Assembly (NCBI GenBank): GCA_027886185.1
Contig: WOAB01000895.1
Coordinates: forward strand, 248,001-312,000
Direction of reading: 5' to 3'
Origin: Rheum nobile
Taxonomy: Eukaryota > Streptophyta > Magnoliopsida > Caryophyllales > Polygonaceae
Length of the DNA stretch: 64,000 nucleotides
The position numbers and the translations under genes were made by a program. Positions 22,826 through 33,573 of the stretch are shown here, piece after piece. Each line of letters begins with the position of its first letter. The stretch's first letter is position 1. The notes beneath the pieces were generated by a model. It made no database searches. It saw only the letters and a program-made list of their open reading frames with translations, and had not been told where the DNA came from.

Positions 22826-23345
22826 TTATGTACTTTATCGGGCCACATTTATACGAAGTCAGGTCAATGCTCTGTTATATCACAAAATTTCAAATGTTAT
22901 CCGATTTTAAATGTCAGAGCAATATTCACTTTATCAGGCCACATTTATACGTAGTCAGGTCAATGCTCTGTTATATCACAAAATTTCAAATGTTAGCCGA
23001 TTTTAAATGTCAGAGCAATATTCACTTTATCATGCCACATTTATACGTAGTCAGGTCAATGCTCTGTTATATCACAAAATTTCAAATGTTAGCCAATTTT
23101 AAATGTCAGAGCAATATTCACTTTATCAGGCCATATTTATACGTAGTCAAGACAATGCTCTGTTATATCAAAAAATTTCAAATGTTAGCCGATTTTAAAT
23201 GTCAGAGCAATATTCACTTTATCAGGCCATATTTATACGTAGTCAAGACAATGCTCTGTTATATCACAAAATTTCAAATGTTAGCCGATTTTAAATGTCA
23301 GAGCAATATTCACTTTAGCAGGCCACATTTGTACGTTATCAAGTC
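22826..23345 (+). repeat. Tandem array of a 96-bp unit, about 5.4 copies
   Basis: The marker AATATTCAC recurs at 22921, 23017, 23113, 23209 and 23305: exactly 96 bp each time, with no indels. Because 96 is a multiple of 3, a 195-codon frame (22828-23415) stays open and encodes a 32-residue repeat containing LCYITKFQML and CQSNIHF. The same unit is scattered in both orientations through elements A and B. I treat the ORF as a by-product, not as a proven protein. Confidence 0.95.
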
Positions 23346-23829
23346 ATTGCTCTATTATATTAACTTTAATTTTGAAACACTTAAGTTTGCATTTATTAGT
23401 TGTGATTCTCGTTGAATTGATAATCACTCATAATATTTACGAGTTTTGATAAGAGAAATATGCCTTAAACCACCATTCATACTTGGTTGGTTCTGTAATA
23501 AGAAACACTAATTACCATCAAAAAATCGTTTTTGTGACAAAAAAAATGAATCTAGAGGCTTGTGTTTTATAGGGTGAAATATCATTGTCCTTCTCAATCT
23601 CATGTTCTTCATATAGGACTAGTCTGTAATAACATAATGGGATATGTGAGGTCCAATTTTCATATAAAAAGTTGCTTTTAAAAATAAATAAATAAATAAA
23701 ATGTTTCATGAGTTTGACTTTTGACCGTCAACTTGCATAAAATGTTTCATAAAGACACCAACCAACGTTGGTTTCAAATTTAAAGGCAATATAAACGTGG
23801 TTTCAAATTTAAATGCAATATAAATGTGC

Positions 23830-24310
23830 TTTCAAATTTAAAGGCAATATAAATGTGGTTTCAACATTTTAAATTTCATTTCTATAAATTTTGTGATATA
23901 ACACATCATTGACCTGGCTTGGTATAAATGTGGTTTGATAAAGTAAATATTGTTGTGACATTTAAAATCGCCTAACATTTAAAACTTCATTTTCGTAAAT
24001 TTTGTTACATAACAGAGCATTATGTACTTTATCAGACCACATTTATATGAAGTCAGGCCAGATTTATTCGAAGTCAGGTCAACTTTTTGTTATATCACAA
24101 CATTTCATATGTTAGCCAATTTCAAATTTCAGAGCAATATTCACTTTATCAAGCCACATTGGTACGTTGTCATGTCAATGCTCTGTTATATCACAAAATT
24201 TTCAAATGTTAGCCAATTTCACATTTCAGAGCAATATTCACTTTATCAGGCCACATTTGTACGTTGTCAGGTCATTATTCTGTTATATTAACTCTAAATT
24301 TGAAAGGAAT
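23830..24310. repeat. Second 96-bp repeat block of Pack-MULE B, with fold-back
   Basis: Minus-oriented units (about 23860-24010) are followed by plus-oriented units (24020-24300), meeting near GAGCATTATGTACTTTATCA. The region 23440-23830 before it holds only short simple repeats, including copies of a 'TTTCAAATTTAAAGGCAATATAAA'-like 33-bp unit, and no recognised gene. Confidence 0.8.
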
Positions 24311-24342
24311 GTTGGTTGATTCCATAATGTTGGCAGAGCTAC

Positions 24343-24470
24343 AAGATGTTGGCAGAGCTTCAGAAAAGGGTCCAAGGATGAAGTTTAGAAGATTAGGGAT
24401 GAGAACAAGACCTTGAGTGAAGTTAATTTATGTTATGTTGCGTTGAAAAAGAATATGCACGAAGAGTGAG
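24343..24470 (+). repeat. Copy of the segment shared with Pack-MULE A
   Basis: Nearly identical to 15273-15403. Here it is preceded by a partial duplicate of its own start (ATGTTGGCAGAGCTACAAG). See the entry in element A for possible coding content. It is followed by a (TA)n run at about 24511-24541. Confidence 0.6.
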
Positions 24471-24508
24471 AAGGATGATGTTTTTCAGGTGAGTGGTTTT
24501 GCCTCATC

Positions 24509-24543
<35 letters not shown>

Positions 24544-25006
24544 CTAGAATTATATGAATTTTGTTCTTTGGATCTCACATTTTTCACTTGGTTGATACTG
24601 CTTTAGCAATAATTTTGAATATACAAATCTATAAATGAAAATTTTCAAGATACATGAATTTGAAATTGCAATGTTACACCAAACAATTATGCACAGTTTC
24701 CTGAATTCCCAGCAAGATCTCTTTCTTCTTCTTCTTCCCTTTTCTTGTTTTTTCTGGGCATTTACATTTCAGTCTCTTCGAGACCTCCCCAGATATGATT
24801 TGAAAAATTAGTGTACAAGCTACACCCAAAACAATTTTGCAATAAATACCAAGGAACAAAATGATCCATTTCCCAAATCCAATTTCAATGGTAAATCTCA
24901 ATAGGTGGAAACCGAAATCCCGCATTCAACGGCAAGAACGGAGCTCCAACTCAATTCTTAATTCTTTTTTCAGTACCCAAACACGTGGTAACCCCGTATT
25001 TATGTG

Positions 25007-25783
25007 ATGAGCGCCTTATATAGCCAAAATAGGGTTCACATGACATGCAACTTTTAAAAAGAGAAGGGTAAAATTCACTGAATAACCCCGTATTCAAAAT
25101 AGAGTTATCTGCCTCAACGTTCAAACACTGCTGAGTGGTGACATGCAACGTGGCGAGGATCTGGCCGTTCTCTCTCCTGAGAAGAGCAGTCTGAGCCGTC
25201 AGATCGTCGAGATGCTTCTGCTTCCTCATCCGAGACCTCCTTGCTGATTCCCGGTTCGATTCCATCCTCTTCCTCTTTCTCTCCAGCTGCTACAAGTCCT
25301 CCTCTGAAGAGTTTCCACTCGAAGAAGCCATTAATATATATAAAAATAGAGGATCTTGGTTTCTAAATTGTTTTTCCTCCTCTTTTATTTACACTTGATT
25401 TACGATTCTCAAGGCTGATTAAGGTGACGAATTATAAGATTTGGGGTTTAATTGATTGGAATTTTTAAAAGGGGGAGGGGAAATTAAGAGGAGGAGAAAA
25501 TCGATGTAGAAAAAAACAGAGGCTTAGATCTGACCTGGCTGAACTAACCCAAGAAAGATTTGAGCAATTGGATTGAAGTTGGCTGACTTTGTTTTTTCTC
25601 CTGCGAAAACAAAAACTAAAAAAAGTGAGCATAAAGACAGAGCAAGAAAATGGCAGAGGAAGAAAAGCCAGGTTGTATGGGGAGGGAGAAGAGAAAGAGG
25701 TTTTTTTAAGCTTGTTGATGAGCGCCTTGAATAGCCAAAATAGACATGAAACTTTTAAAAAGAGAAGGGTAAAATTCACTGAA
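25007..25783 (+). repeat. Direct repeat bracketing the bZIP capture
   Basis: 25007-25083 and 25718-25783 share GATGAGCGCCTT, then AATAGCCAAAATAG and CTTTTAAAAAGAGAAGGGTA, then AAATTCACTGAAT. The left copy has about 10 extra bases (GGTTCACATG). Between them lies exactly the bZIP-derived segment and its leader. Confidence 0.8.
25084..25331 (-). pseudogene. Captured S1-type bZIP transcription factor, 3'-truncated, with TAG
   Basis: ATG at 25331: MASSSGNSSEEDL, then TAG at 25292-25290, then in the same frame RKRKRMESNRESARRSRMRK and QKHLDDL followed by the leucine zipper start (LLRRENGQI, CLNVEADNSIL). This is the basic region (N-x7-R) and zipper of plant group S1 bZIPs, nuclear DNA-binding proteins that bind ACGT-type sites. 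Homology stops at about 25084, so the last third is missing. The sucrose-responsive upstream ORF of some S1 genes was looked for and not seen in 25332-25720. A 65-bp direct repeat brackets the capture. Confidence 0.85.
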
Positions 25784-26206
25784 TGAGGTGGGACACAAGG
25801 CGCAAGAGAAGATGGGCATGGCTGAGAAGAAACAGCCCAACACCACCAACGACATCACCACTGCACGTGACGAGCAACCGGAAGAGGAGGACGAGTTGGC
25901 GAGGAGGACTTTACAAATTCGAGCAACTAGAGGATGAGGACGAGTCGGCGAGGAGGAATCGTCCGCTAAAACAGAGGAGAAAGAGGGAGGGGCTGAATTA
26001 GTAGGATTAAGATTTCTTTTTACCTTTTCTTTTTAAAAGTTTTAATGCTTTATCTCACTTTTACATTTAAAAGAAAAGATAAATTAAACCCTTATTAATT
26101 GCAAGGATCCAAGAAATCTGGTATTTTTGCAATACTTTTTAAAATATGATTTTTTTGCAAGTTGTTATTGAAAATCTAGTATTCTTGCAATTGGGCCTAA
26201 ACTTTA

Positions 26207-26980
26207 TACTCTAGGTTCACAAACATATAGTGAGATTCACAAGCTAAGGCATTATTAAAGTGTATGTTTACCTTTGTTTATTATATGTGAACATCTCGTG
26301 TGCAAATTCCCAACCTTTTGTGTACTGGATATGAATATTTGTTGTACTAATTGTGAACCTCAAACATAATTTATAGTTATGAACCATGTACCTCTTATGT
26401 GTAGTATACTAAAATGCATGTTTATTAAAAGTGAAACGTTAGTATATTAACTATTAAGTATGAACATTTAGTATACTACAATGAACATTTGGTTTACTAA
26501 TTGTGAACCTCAAACATACTTTATAGTCATAAGCCATGCACAATTTACGTTTATGATATGTGTCATACTCCTTCACCACGTTTTAATGTTCGTCCCATAT
26601 TGAAGACAATATCATTCTTCCTTTGATAGCTTGTATCCTTAGAACTCCACCTTTTTCCTCTTGTAAATTAATAAAAGTGAACTTGAATCAACCTACAAGG
26701 TACTCTTTTTTTCTTTTCATCACACAAAAGTAATCAAGAACAATCACACAACGAACACTTAAGCAAGAGCACTAGAGCACAAATACTTTTGGGGATACGA
26801 ATCATATAAAAAACTTAGCCATGTTGTGTATACATTCAAATGTGATTTTATTGAAAGTATGAAAGTGCTTCAACAGACAAAAATAGGGTTTCTAATTACA
26901 TAAAGAATAATCTAATATAAAAATCCTACAAAGATATAAAACATAAAAAGTCTCAAAAATATCCCAAAATAAAATTCCTG
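26207..26980. other. AT-rich stretch, no gene; a short direct repeat
   Basis: A 37-bp imperfect direct repeat (ATTGTGAACCTCAAACATA...) lies at about 26348 and 26500. Short motifs around GAACAT and AGTATACTA recur. The right part may include the 3' LTR of the minus-strand gypsy element, but no LTR partner was found. Confidence 0.5.
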
Positions 26981-27189
26981 AAAAAAGTATCCTCTCGCAC
27001 GGTCGTGCTTGTATGGTGCACGACCAAAACTGATTTTTGGAAGGAGACGCACGGTCTCGTGTTTGTGACGCACGATTAAAATTTATTTCCGAAAGGAGAC
27101 GCATAGTCGCGGTTCATAGCGCACAATTAAAGAGAAAATAATCCTCCCACTTTGGAGGTTAGACATAATAATATGAAGTCAGGTACCCA

Positions 27190-27640
27190 AAGTACTATTA
27201 GTTACCTTTGTTTAACCATCAGTTTGAGGATGATAAGAAGTAGATAATAAGAGATTCCCCCCAATTTGGACCACAAAGTCTTCCAAAAACAAATCAAAAG
27301 TTTACCATCTCGGTTAGAAACAATAGTGCAAGAAATACCATGCAATCTAACTATCTTACTAAAAAAAAGGTTAGCTACAAGCATTGCATCATCGGTCTTA
27401 TGACATGCTATAAAATGAGCCATCATGGATAATCTATCTACAACAAAAATTTGAATGCCTCCCCTTCTTAGACCCAGGCCATCCCATAATGAAATCCATA
27501 GAAACGTTCTCCTTATTAGGTTGTAAGAATAGGAAGAGGGGTATACAATCTATGGGGTTTCCACCTAGATTTAGCTTTCAAACAAGTTGCACAAGAGTTG
27601 CAAAAACGCAACACTTAGTTACTCATATATCTTAGGCCAA
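27190..27640 (-). pseudogene. gypsy integrase fragment
   Basis: Reads ENVSMDFIMGWPGSKKGRHS, then MMAHFIACHKTDDA, LFFSKIVRLHGI and TIVSNRDGKLL...FWKTLW. These are the catalytic-core landmarks of gypsy integrase (first Asp in SMDFI; the second Asp motif SDRD is here SNRD). One frameshift lies between the first and second parts. The product would be inactive. Confidence 0.85.
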
Positions 27641-27739
27641 AATAGATGTTTCTAAAGAGCATGTAGTGTCTTAGTACTCCTAAAATGGCCTCTAAGGCTT
27701 GGCTTATCGGCCTATCACACTACCAACCTACATGTAGAT

Positions 27740-28200
27740 GAGCGAGGAATACATAATTTTCCATATATAAAACAAATAGCTATCATCTACTATTAGAAAT
27801 AAAGTAGAAATATGCAATTCATCAAGCATATCATCAAGTATAGGGATAATGTGACGATACTTCAGTGTATTTTGGTTGATCGCCCGAAAATCAACAGACA
27901 TTCTCTTTGTGACATCCTTCTTCGACACCAAAATGTTCGGAGTGACACAAGGTGTTAGGCTCTCTCTATCACATTATTCCTCCACTAGCTCCCGGACTTA
28001 TCTTTGAAGTTTCTTTGTCTCATCTAGGCTTGCTCTATAGGCTGCATGGTTGGGAAGAGATGCGATGAGTACAAAATAAAATTGATGCTCAAACCTCCTT
28101 ACTTGGGAGATCATCGGGTAGGTCTTCAAGAAGAACAACATCACAATATTTGTAAATAAGATTGTCCTCCCTGAATAGCTCGGGTGTCACATCATCACCG
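27740..28200 (-). pseudogene. gypsy reverse transcriptase N-terminal fragment
   Basis: Frames joined across stops read ASPDETKKLQ, ESLTPCVTPNILVSKKD, MSVDFRAINQNTLKYRH and IPILDDMLDELH, the fingers/palm start of gypsy RT. The YxDD active site and RNase H are missing; the sequence runs directly toward integrase. Confidence 0.85.
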
Positions 28201-28369
28201 CATGCAAGAAGGATCCGATTTTCAGAGTTTCGTTGGAGTGGGATGACCGACTCATTGGAGAGGGAGGGATCACGACGATGACCTATTGGGTGGGGTGGCC
28301 GACAACGGCGGTGATGCGGTATTTAAAGGCCTGGGCTTGGGCTCGTTTAACTTGATCGTGCAAGACTTG

Positions 28370-28669
28370 TTAAGGAGTCATAGGAGTAAGTGAAACACTT
28401 TTACCAATATGAAATAAAGGGTAACGGTTAAGGAAGTCATCATGAATGACATGACTATCATATTTCCAAGGTCTCCTTAAGAGAACATGACAAGCCTCCA
28501 TAAAAGTAACATAAGAATTAACAATATCATGATAAGGATTGATGCTAAATTCTATGTTAAGTTGCTTGTTAATCCAATTGTTACCCCGATCTTCACTTAG
28601 CCATTGAATTTGGTATGGTTGAGGGTAGGGCTCCATTTTCAATGTAGGGTGTTTAGACACTTGTAGCAT
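28370..28669 (-). pseudogene. gypsy protease-region fragment
   Basis: Reads PYQIQWLSEDRG, MEACHVLLRRPWKYDSHVIH and NRYPLFHIGKSVSLTPM. Gypsy polyproteins have a similar MEASHILLGRPWQYD segment at the end of the retropepsin domain. The catalytic DTGA part is not in this ORF. Confidence 0.8.
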
Positions 28670-28689
28670 TAGGTGTCACGGGTTTTCTC

Positions 28690-29772
28690 TTAAGCGGGTG
28701 TAGTTGAGGGACACAAGGTTGAGGCGTAACTAAAGGTTTAGCTCGGGGTGTGTTCGTAACACCCTTATCATTTCGTGATGGTTCTTGTGAGGAAGAGTTA
28801 AGAGTAAACAATGAAGAAGAAGAAGAAGGAAGAGTACTTTCTTTGGTTGGCATAATTCTTCTTACGTTGGAAATGATTATGAATAAACTCCTCTTTGTAC
28901 ACCATTTAGGAACACAACCTATATCTTGCACCTCAAGGACATATCAAATGTCCAAGTTCAAGACTCTTAAGAACGTAACTTCAAGGGCCTTCGGGTTGCG
29001 GTAGATGTCAGCCTTGTACATCAAGTCCTTAAGCTTGTTAGAGAAGTCAATAGGAGAAGAAGTACATTTGTGACAAGTAGTAACTTTATTTTGGATGAGT
29101 TACTTGTAATTAGGAGGAAAGTAGCACTTCCTTATGAGGTGTTTGATCTGGAACCAAGTCTCAACCGTGGGGAATACAACGTCGGGTACAGTCCTCACAT
29201 GTGCATTACCACCTAGCGCGAGCATGGGTAATAATGTTGCAGTGTCTCCCATTACTATGACGTCCACGTGTGAATTGGTTTTTGAGGTCGGAAAGCTCAT
29301 CACCGTATTTAGGATCACCATAGTAATAATAAAAGTCAAAGTGCCATGGTGGTTGTGGCTAATGATGAGGCATGTCATAAAAGCCCTCATAGTTGGGGTA
29401 AGCGACGCAAGGAGGTGCGCAATATGGCAATGGTGGCACGACGCATACCGAGGGGCAGCGGTGGGGGAACTTTGTGCGCTGCATTGTTGAAAACAATGTT
29501 GGAATTGCCAGTACTATGGGATGCAAGTCATTCGTGGTGCACACTGTTGGAGTAGTGTGATTAAGGAGTAAAGTTGGAGTCGTCTGGACGCATGCTAAGC
29601 TCCTGAATTGACTATGGAGATTTTCATATTTTTTGGCCAACATAGACTCCACTAACTGTATATCAAACTTGCGGTTGTTCTCACATGTTGCGCTGATGGA
29701 AGTGACAATGTAGTCCTTGACCTTTATGCTAAATCCCCTATCATACTCAAGAATTACGTTGTCCTTCGACAT
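28690..29772 (-). pseudogene. gypsy gag region, degenerate
   Basis: ATG at 29772 (MSKDNVILEYDRGFSIKVKD) opens a frame to 29359. Further minus-strand pieces follow to 28690 with Ser/Gln-rich stretches. Position between leader and protease suggests gag. No zinc knuckle was clearly seen, so the assignment rests mostly on context. Confidence 0.45.
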
Positions 29773-31542
29773 AGTACTTACACACCAAAAACACGAAAAA
29801 CAAAAGGACACAACAAGGGAAGCAAACGACCAACGATAGGCAATCCTTGAATACCAGTATAAATGTCAAATTTCGACAACTAAGAGGGCCCTAAGGGAAA
29901 TCCTAATGGCTGTCATTAGAAAAATAAAAAAAGAAGCAAGGGTTGCCAATGAATTGAAAGAAATAGGAAGAAACATAAGGAAATGTGTAGTAGCAACAAG
30001 ATCATGCAATGTACTAATGTTCCTAGAAATGTCCAATCAACTCAAAAACTAATCTTATGATATATGACTGGCATGAAAGTAGTTACACCTAAATTGAAAC
30101 ACGTAAAAGAGTGTGCAAAGAGCAACTTCAACTAATCAAGAACGCTCTTTGGGTTGCTCCACTATGGTCTTCAATGAGGAGGTCGAAACACTTTTTTTTG
30201 TGTAGTGGCACGACCAAATCACGAGGAGGTTGAAACGCTTTTTTTTTTTTGTAAACGAGAGATTTAATTAACAAAGTAAGAATTTCTCTTCACCATTTTC
30301 CCATTTTGATGTTTAGTCATATGGAGTTGCAAATCTTTCATGCATTAAGAGAAAATCTTACATATATTTTATTAGACGCGTCTTCAAGGATAATATATCT
30401 TCCGCCTATCTGAGATTTGTGTTTCTCTATCTTTGGTTCCCGAAGTTGATGCTTTGCATAAAGTCAATATTGTAAAATATGCTACATCATGAAGCCTTTG
30501 CTCCAACTACAATGAATACAACTAGCCACAATCTTCTATGGTTCGTCCCGGCCTTAGTGATATCCAAGTGGCTTTTCCCTGGTCTACAATGATGAACTTA
30601 GGCAACAACACTCTCCACGTCGCTGCATCGGTGTCTTTAATGTTGAACATCAAATGCTCTTCACGTTGCTGCACCGTTGTCTTTAATGATGAACCATACT
30701 TCATCAAAAACACTCTTTGGGTTGCTTCACCATGGTTTTCAATGATGATCTTCAACTCCAACTCATCAGGGTTGATGAATTCTTCTACATTTTTCTTCCT
30801 TATTGCTCATCCATGATGGTAGAGAATCGAGCTTGTCGGCCATGTCTTATCCGGAAAAGTAGTTTCACACAGGCGGCGCCAGTGAAGATTTCAAAGATGG
30901 CGTAAGGGGGGGGGGGGGGGGGGATTTGGAGGTGTGATGATTACGATCCACCATGGTTCTCAAGATTTCCTTCACGGTCTGTGGTGACATCACTGCTTCT
31001 TTCGTCATTTTATTGACTTCATGCGGCGTCGATGGTGATGACGGTTTCTTGCTACAAGTTGCGGTTTGCATTCCATGGACCGGGCTTCATCGACAAAAAG
31101 CGGTGTTGTCTCGTAACACGTCCATTTTTCATTGCGCTCCAACATCCTTTAGGTGCATGGATGACGATGATGACGTCGATGATGTACACTACATGTCTGC
31201 CCTTCCCTATATTCTAGCGTCTTTAGGGTTCATTGATGGGATGAAGAAGTCCATGTTGTACACTTGTTCTCTCATTTCCTCATGCGCTTTAGCATTCATT
31301 TGGTTCGTTGATGAGGATGGTGGTCTTAATGATCTGCTCCTATGCACTCCTATGCTCCAACGTTCATCCGTTCGGTCCATGTCGTTTCAATGTTCATCGG
31401 GTTAATCAGTGATGATGATGATGCACTTCATGATTTGCGCTCATTCGCTCCATGCCACATCTATGCTCATCGCGTTCATCAATGATGATGATGATGATGA
31501 TGGACTTTACAATTTGAGCCCATTCGCTTCATGCACTTCATT
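29503..31542. repeat. 2-kb tandem unit, copy 1 (2040 bp)
   Basis: First of three head-to-tail copies. Landmark AATTGCCAGTACTATGGG is at 29503, 31543 and 33574. The unit contains the gag start and leader of the minus-strand gypsy, a degenerate set of about 50-bp internal repeats (30550-30790), an 18-G run (30906-30923) and GATGAT-rich minisatellite units at its right end. ORFs inside (92, 150, 63 aa and others) recur in each copy only because the DNA does. Confidence 0.95.
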
Positions 31543-33573
31543 AATTGCCAGTACTATGGGATGCAAGTCATTCGTGGTACACACTGTTGGAGTAGTGTGA
31601 TTAAGGAGTAAAGTTGGAGTCGTCTGGACGTATGCTAAGCTCCTGAATTGACTATGGAGATTTTCATATTCTTTGGCCAACATAGACTCCACTAACTGTA
31701 TATCGAACTTGTGGTTGTTCTCACATGTTGCGTTGATGGAAGCGACAATGTAGTCCTTGACCGTTATGCTAAATCCCCTATCATACTCAAGAATTACGTT
31801 GTCCTTCGACATAGTACTTACACACCAAAAACACGAAAAACAAAAGGACACAACAAGGGAAGCAAACGACCAACGATAGGCAATCCTTGAATACCAGTAT
31901 AAATGTCAAATTTCGACAACTAAGAGGGCCCTAAGGGAAATCCTAATGGATGTCATTAGAAAAAAAAAGAAGCAAGGATTGCCAATGAATTGAAATAAAT
32001 AGGAAGAAACATAAGGAAATGCGTAGTAGCAACAAGATCATGCAATGTACTAATGTTCCTAGAAATGTCCAATCAACTCAAAAATTAATCTTATGATATA
32101 TGACTGGCATGAAAGTAGTTACACCTAAATTGAAACATGTAAAAGAGTGTGCAACGAGCAACTTCAACTAATCAAGAACGCTCTTTGGGTTGCACCACTA
32201 TGGTCTTCAATGAGGAGGTCGAAACACTTTTTTTTTGTGTAGTGGCACGACCAAATCATGAGGAAGTTGAAACACTTTTTTCTTTGTAAACGAGAGATTT
32301 AATTAACAAAGTAAGAATTTCTCTTCACCATTTTCCCATTTTGATGTTTAGACATATGGAGTTGCAAATCTTTCATGCATTAAGAGAAAATCTTACATAT
32401 ATTTTATTAGACGCATCTTCAAGGATAATATATCTTCCGCCTATCTGAGATTTGTGTCGCTCTATCTTTGGTTCCCGAAGTTGATGCTTTGCATAAAGTC
32501 AATATTGTAAAATATGCTACATCATGAAGCCTTTGCTCCAACTACAATGAATACAACTAGCCACAATCTTCTATGGTTCATCCCGGCCTTAGTGATATCC
32601 AAGTGGCTTTTCCCTGGTCTACAATGATGAACTTAGGCAACAACACTCTCCACGTCGCTGCATCGGTGTCTTTAATGTTGAACATCAAATGCTCTTCACG
32701 TTGCTGCACCGTTGTCTTTAATGATGAACCATACTTCATCAAAAACACTCTTTGGGTTGCTCCACCATGGTTTTCAATGATGATCTTCAACTCCAACTCA
32801 TCAGGGTTGATGAATTCTTCTACATTTTTCTTCCTTATTGCTCATCCATGATGGTAGAGAATCGAGCTTGTCGGCCATGTCTTATCCGGAAAAGTAGTTT
32901 CACACAGGCGGCGCCAGTGAAGATTTCAAAGATGGCGTAAGGGGGGGGGGGGGGATTTGGAGGTGTGATGATTACGATCCACCATGGTTCTCAAGATTTC
33001 CTTCACGGTCTGTGGTGACATCACTGCTTCTTTCGTCATTTTATTGACTTCATGCGGCGTCGATGGTGATGACGGTTTCTTGCTACAAGTTGCGGTTTGC
33101 ATTCCATGGACCGGGCTTCATCGACAAAAAGCGGTGTTGTCTCGTAACACGTCCATTTTTCATTGCGCTCCAACATCCTTTAGGTGCATGGATGACGATG
33201 ATGACGTCGATGATGTACACTACATGTCTGCCCTTCCCTATATTCTAGCGTCTTTAGGGTTCATTGATGGGATGAAGAAGTCCATGTTGTACACTTGTTC
33301 TCTCATTTCCTCATGCGCTTTAGCATTCATTTGGTTCGTTGATGAGGATGGTGGTCTTAATGATCTGCTCCTATGCACTCCTATGCTCCAACGTTCATCC
33401 GTTCGGTCCATGTCGTTTCAATGTTCATCGGGTTAATCAGTGATGATGATGATGCACTTCATGATTTGCGCTCATTCGCTCCATGCCACATCTATGCTCA
33501 TCGTGTTCATCAATGATGATGATGATGATGATGGACTTTACAATTTGAGCCCATTCGCTTCATGCACTTCATT
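31543..33573. repeat. 2-kb tandem unit, copy 2 (2031 bp), recombinant
   Basis: The left part (to about 32580) carries variants shared with copy 3 and not copy 1. From about 32730 rightward it carries variants shared with copy 1 and not copy 3. The G run is 14 long (32941-32954). Both junctions have the identical sequence CTTCATTAATTGCC. Confidence 0.95.

Larger units (their letters stand above)
21269..26197. mobile_element. Pack-MULE B, same family as A, with four or more captured fragments
   Basis: The left end GGCGGAATTGCAAAAAATACC matches the left end of element A for about 200 bp. The right end (25990-26197) matches A's right end (20860-21079). The 9-bp flanks TAAATTTTA (21260-21268) and TAAACTTTA (26198-26206) agree at 8 of 9 positions. 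No transposase is present. The cargo is an unknown 5' gene piece, an LRR-kinase piece, a pyrophosphatase exon and an S1-type bZIP, plus the 96-bp repeat family. Confidence 0.8.
27190..29772 (-). mobile_element. Degenerate Ty3/gypsy retrotransposon on the minus strand
   Basis: On the minus strand, from high to low coordinates: gag-like (29772-28690), protease (28669-28370), RT N-terminal part (28090-27740) and integrase (27640-27190). This order, with integrase last, is gypsy. Long internal deletions separate RT and integrase, and every domain has stops. The 5' leader and start of gag continue to the right into the triplicated 2-kb units. The right part was later split by the element at 36350-54205. 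Confidence 0.8.

Noticed and set aside
22826..23345. CRISPR-like array
   Set aside because: Units are contiguous with no unique spacers, in an evidently plant transposon.
22828..23415. 195-aa ORF made of 32-residue repeats as a genuine repeat protein
   Set aside because: The frame is explained by the 96-bp period being a multiple of three. Related units elsewhere in both elements are broken, and there is no independent sign of translation. Kept only as a finding to test.
25332..25779. Sucrose-responsive upstream ORF in front of the captured bZIP
   Set aside because: Looked for because S1 bZIP genes often have it. The 104-codon frame there does not resemble it, and other short frames do not either.
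29820..29900. tRNA-Met primer site of the minus-strand gypsy
   Set aside because: TGGTATTCAAGG on minus only loosely resembles the usual site, and no LTR end adjoins it.
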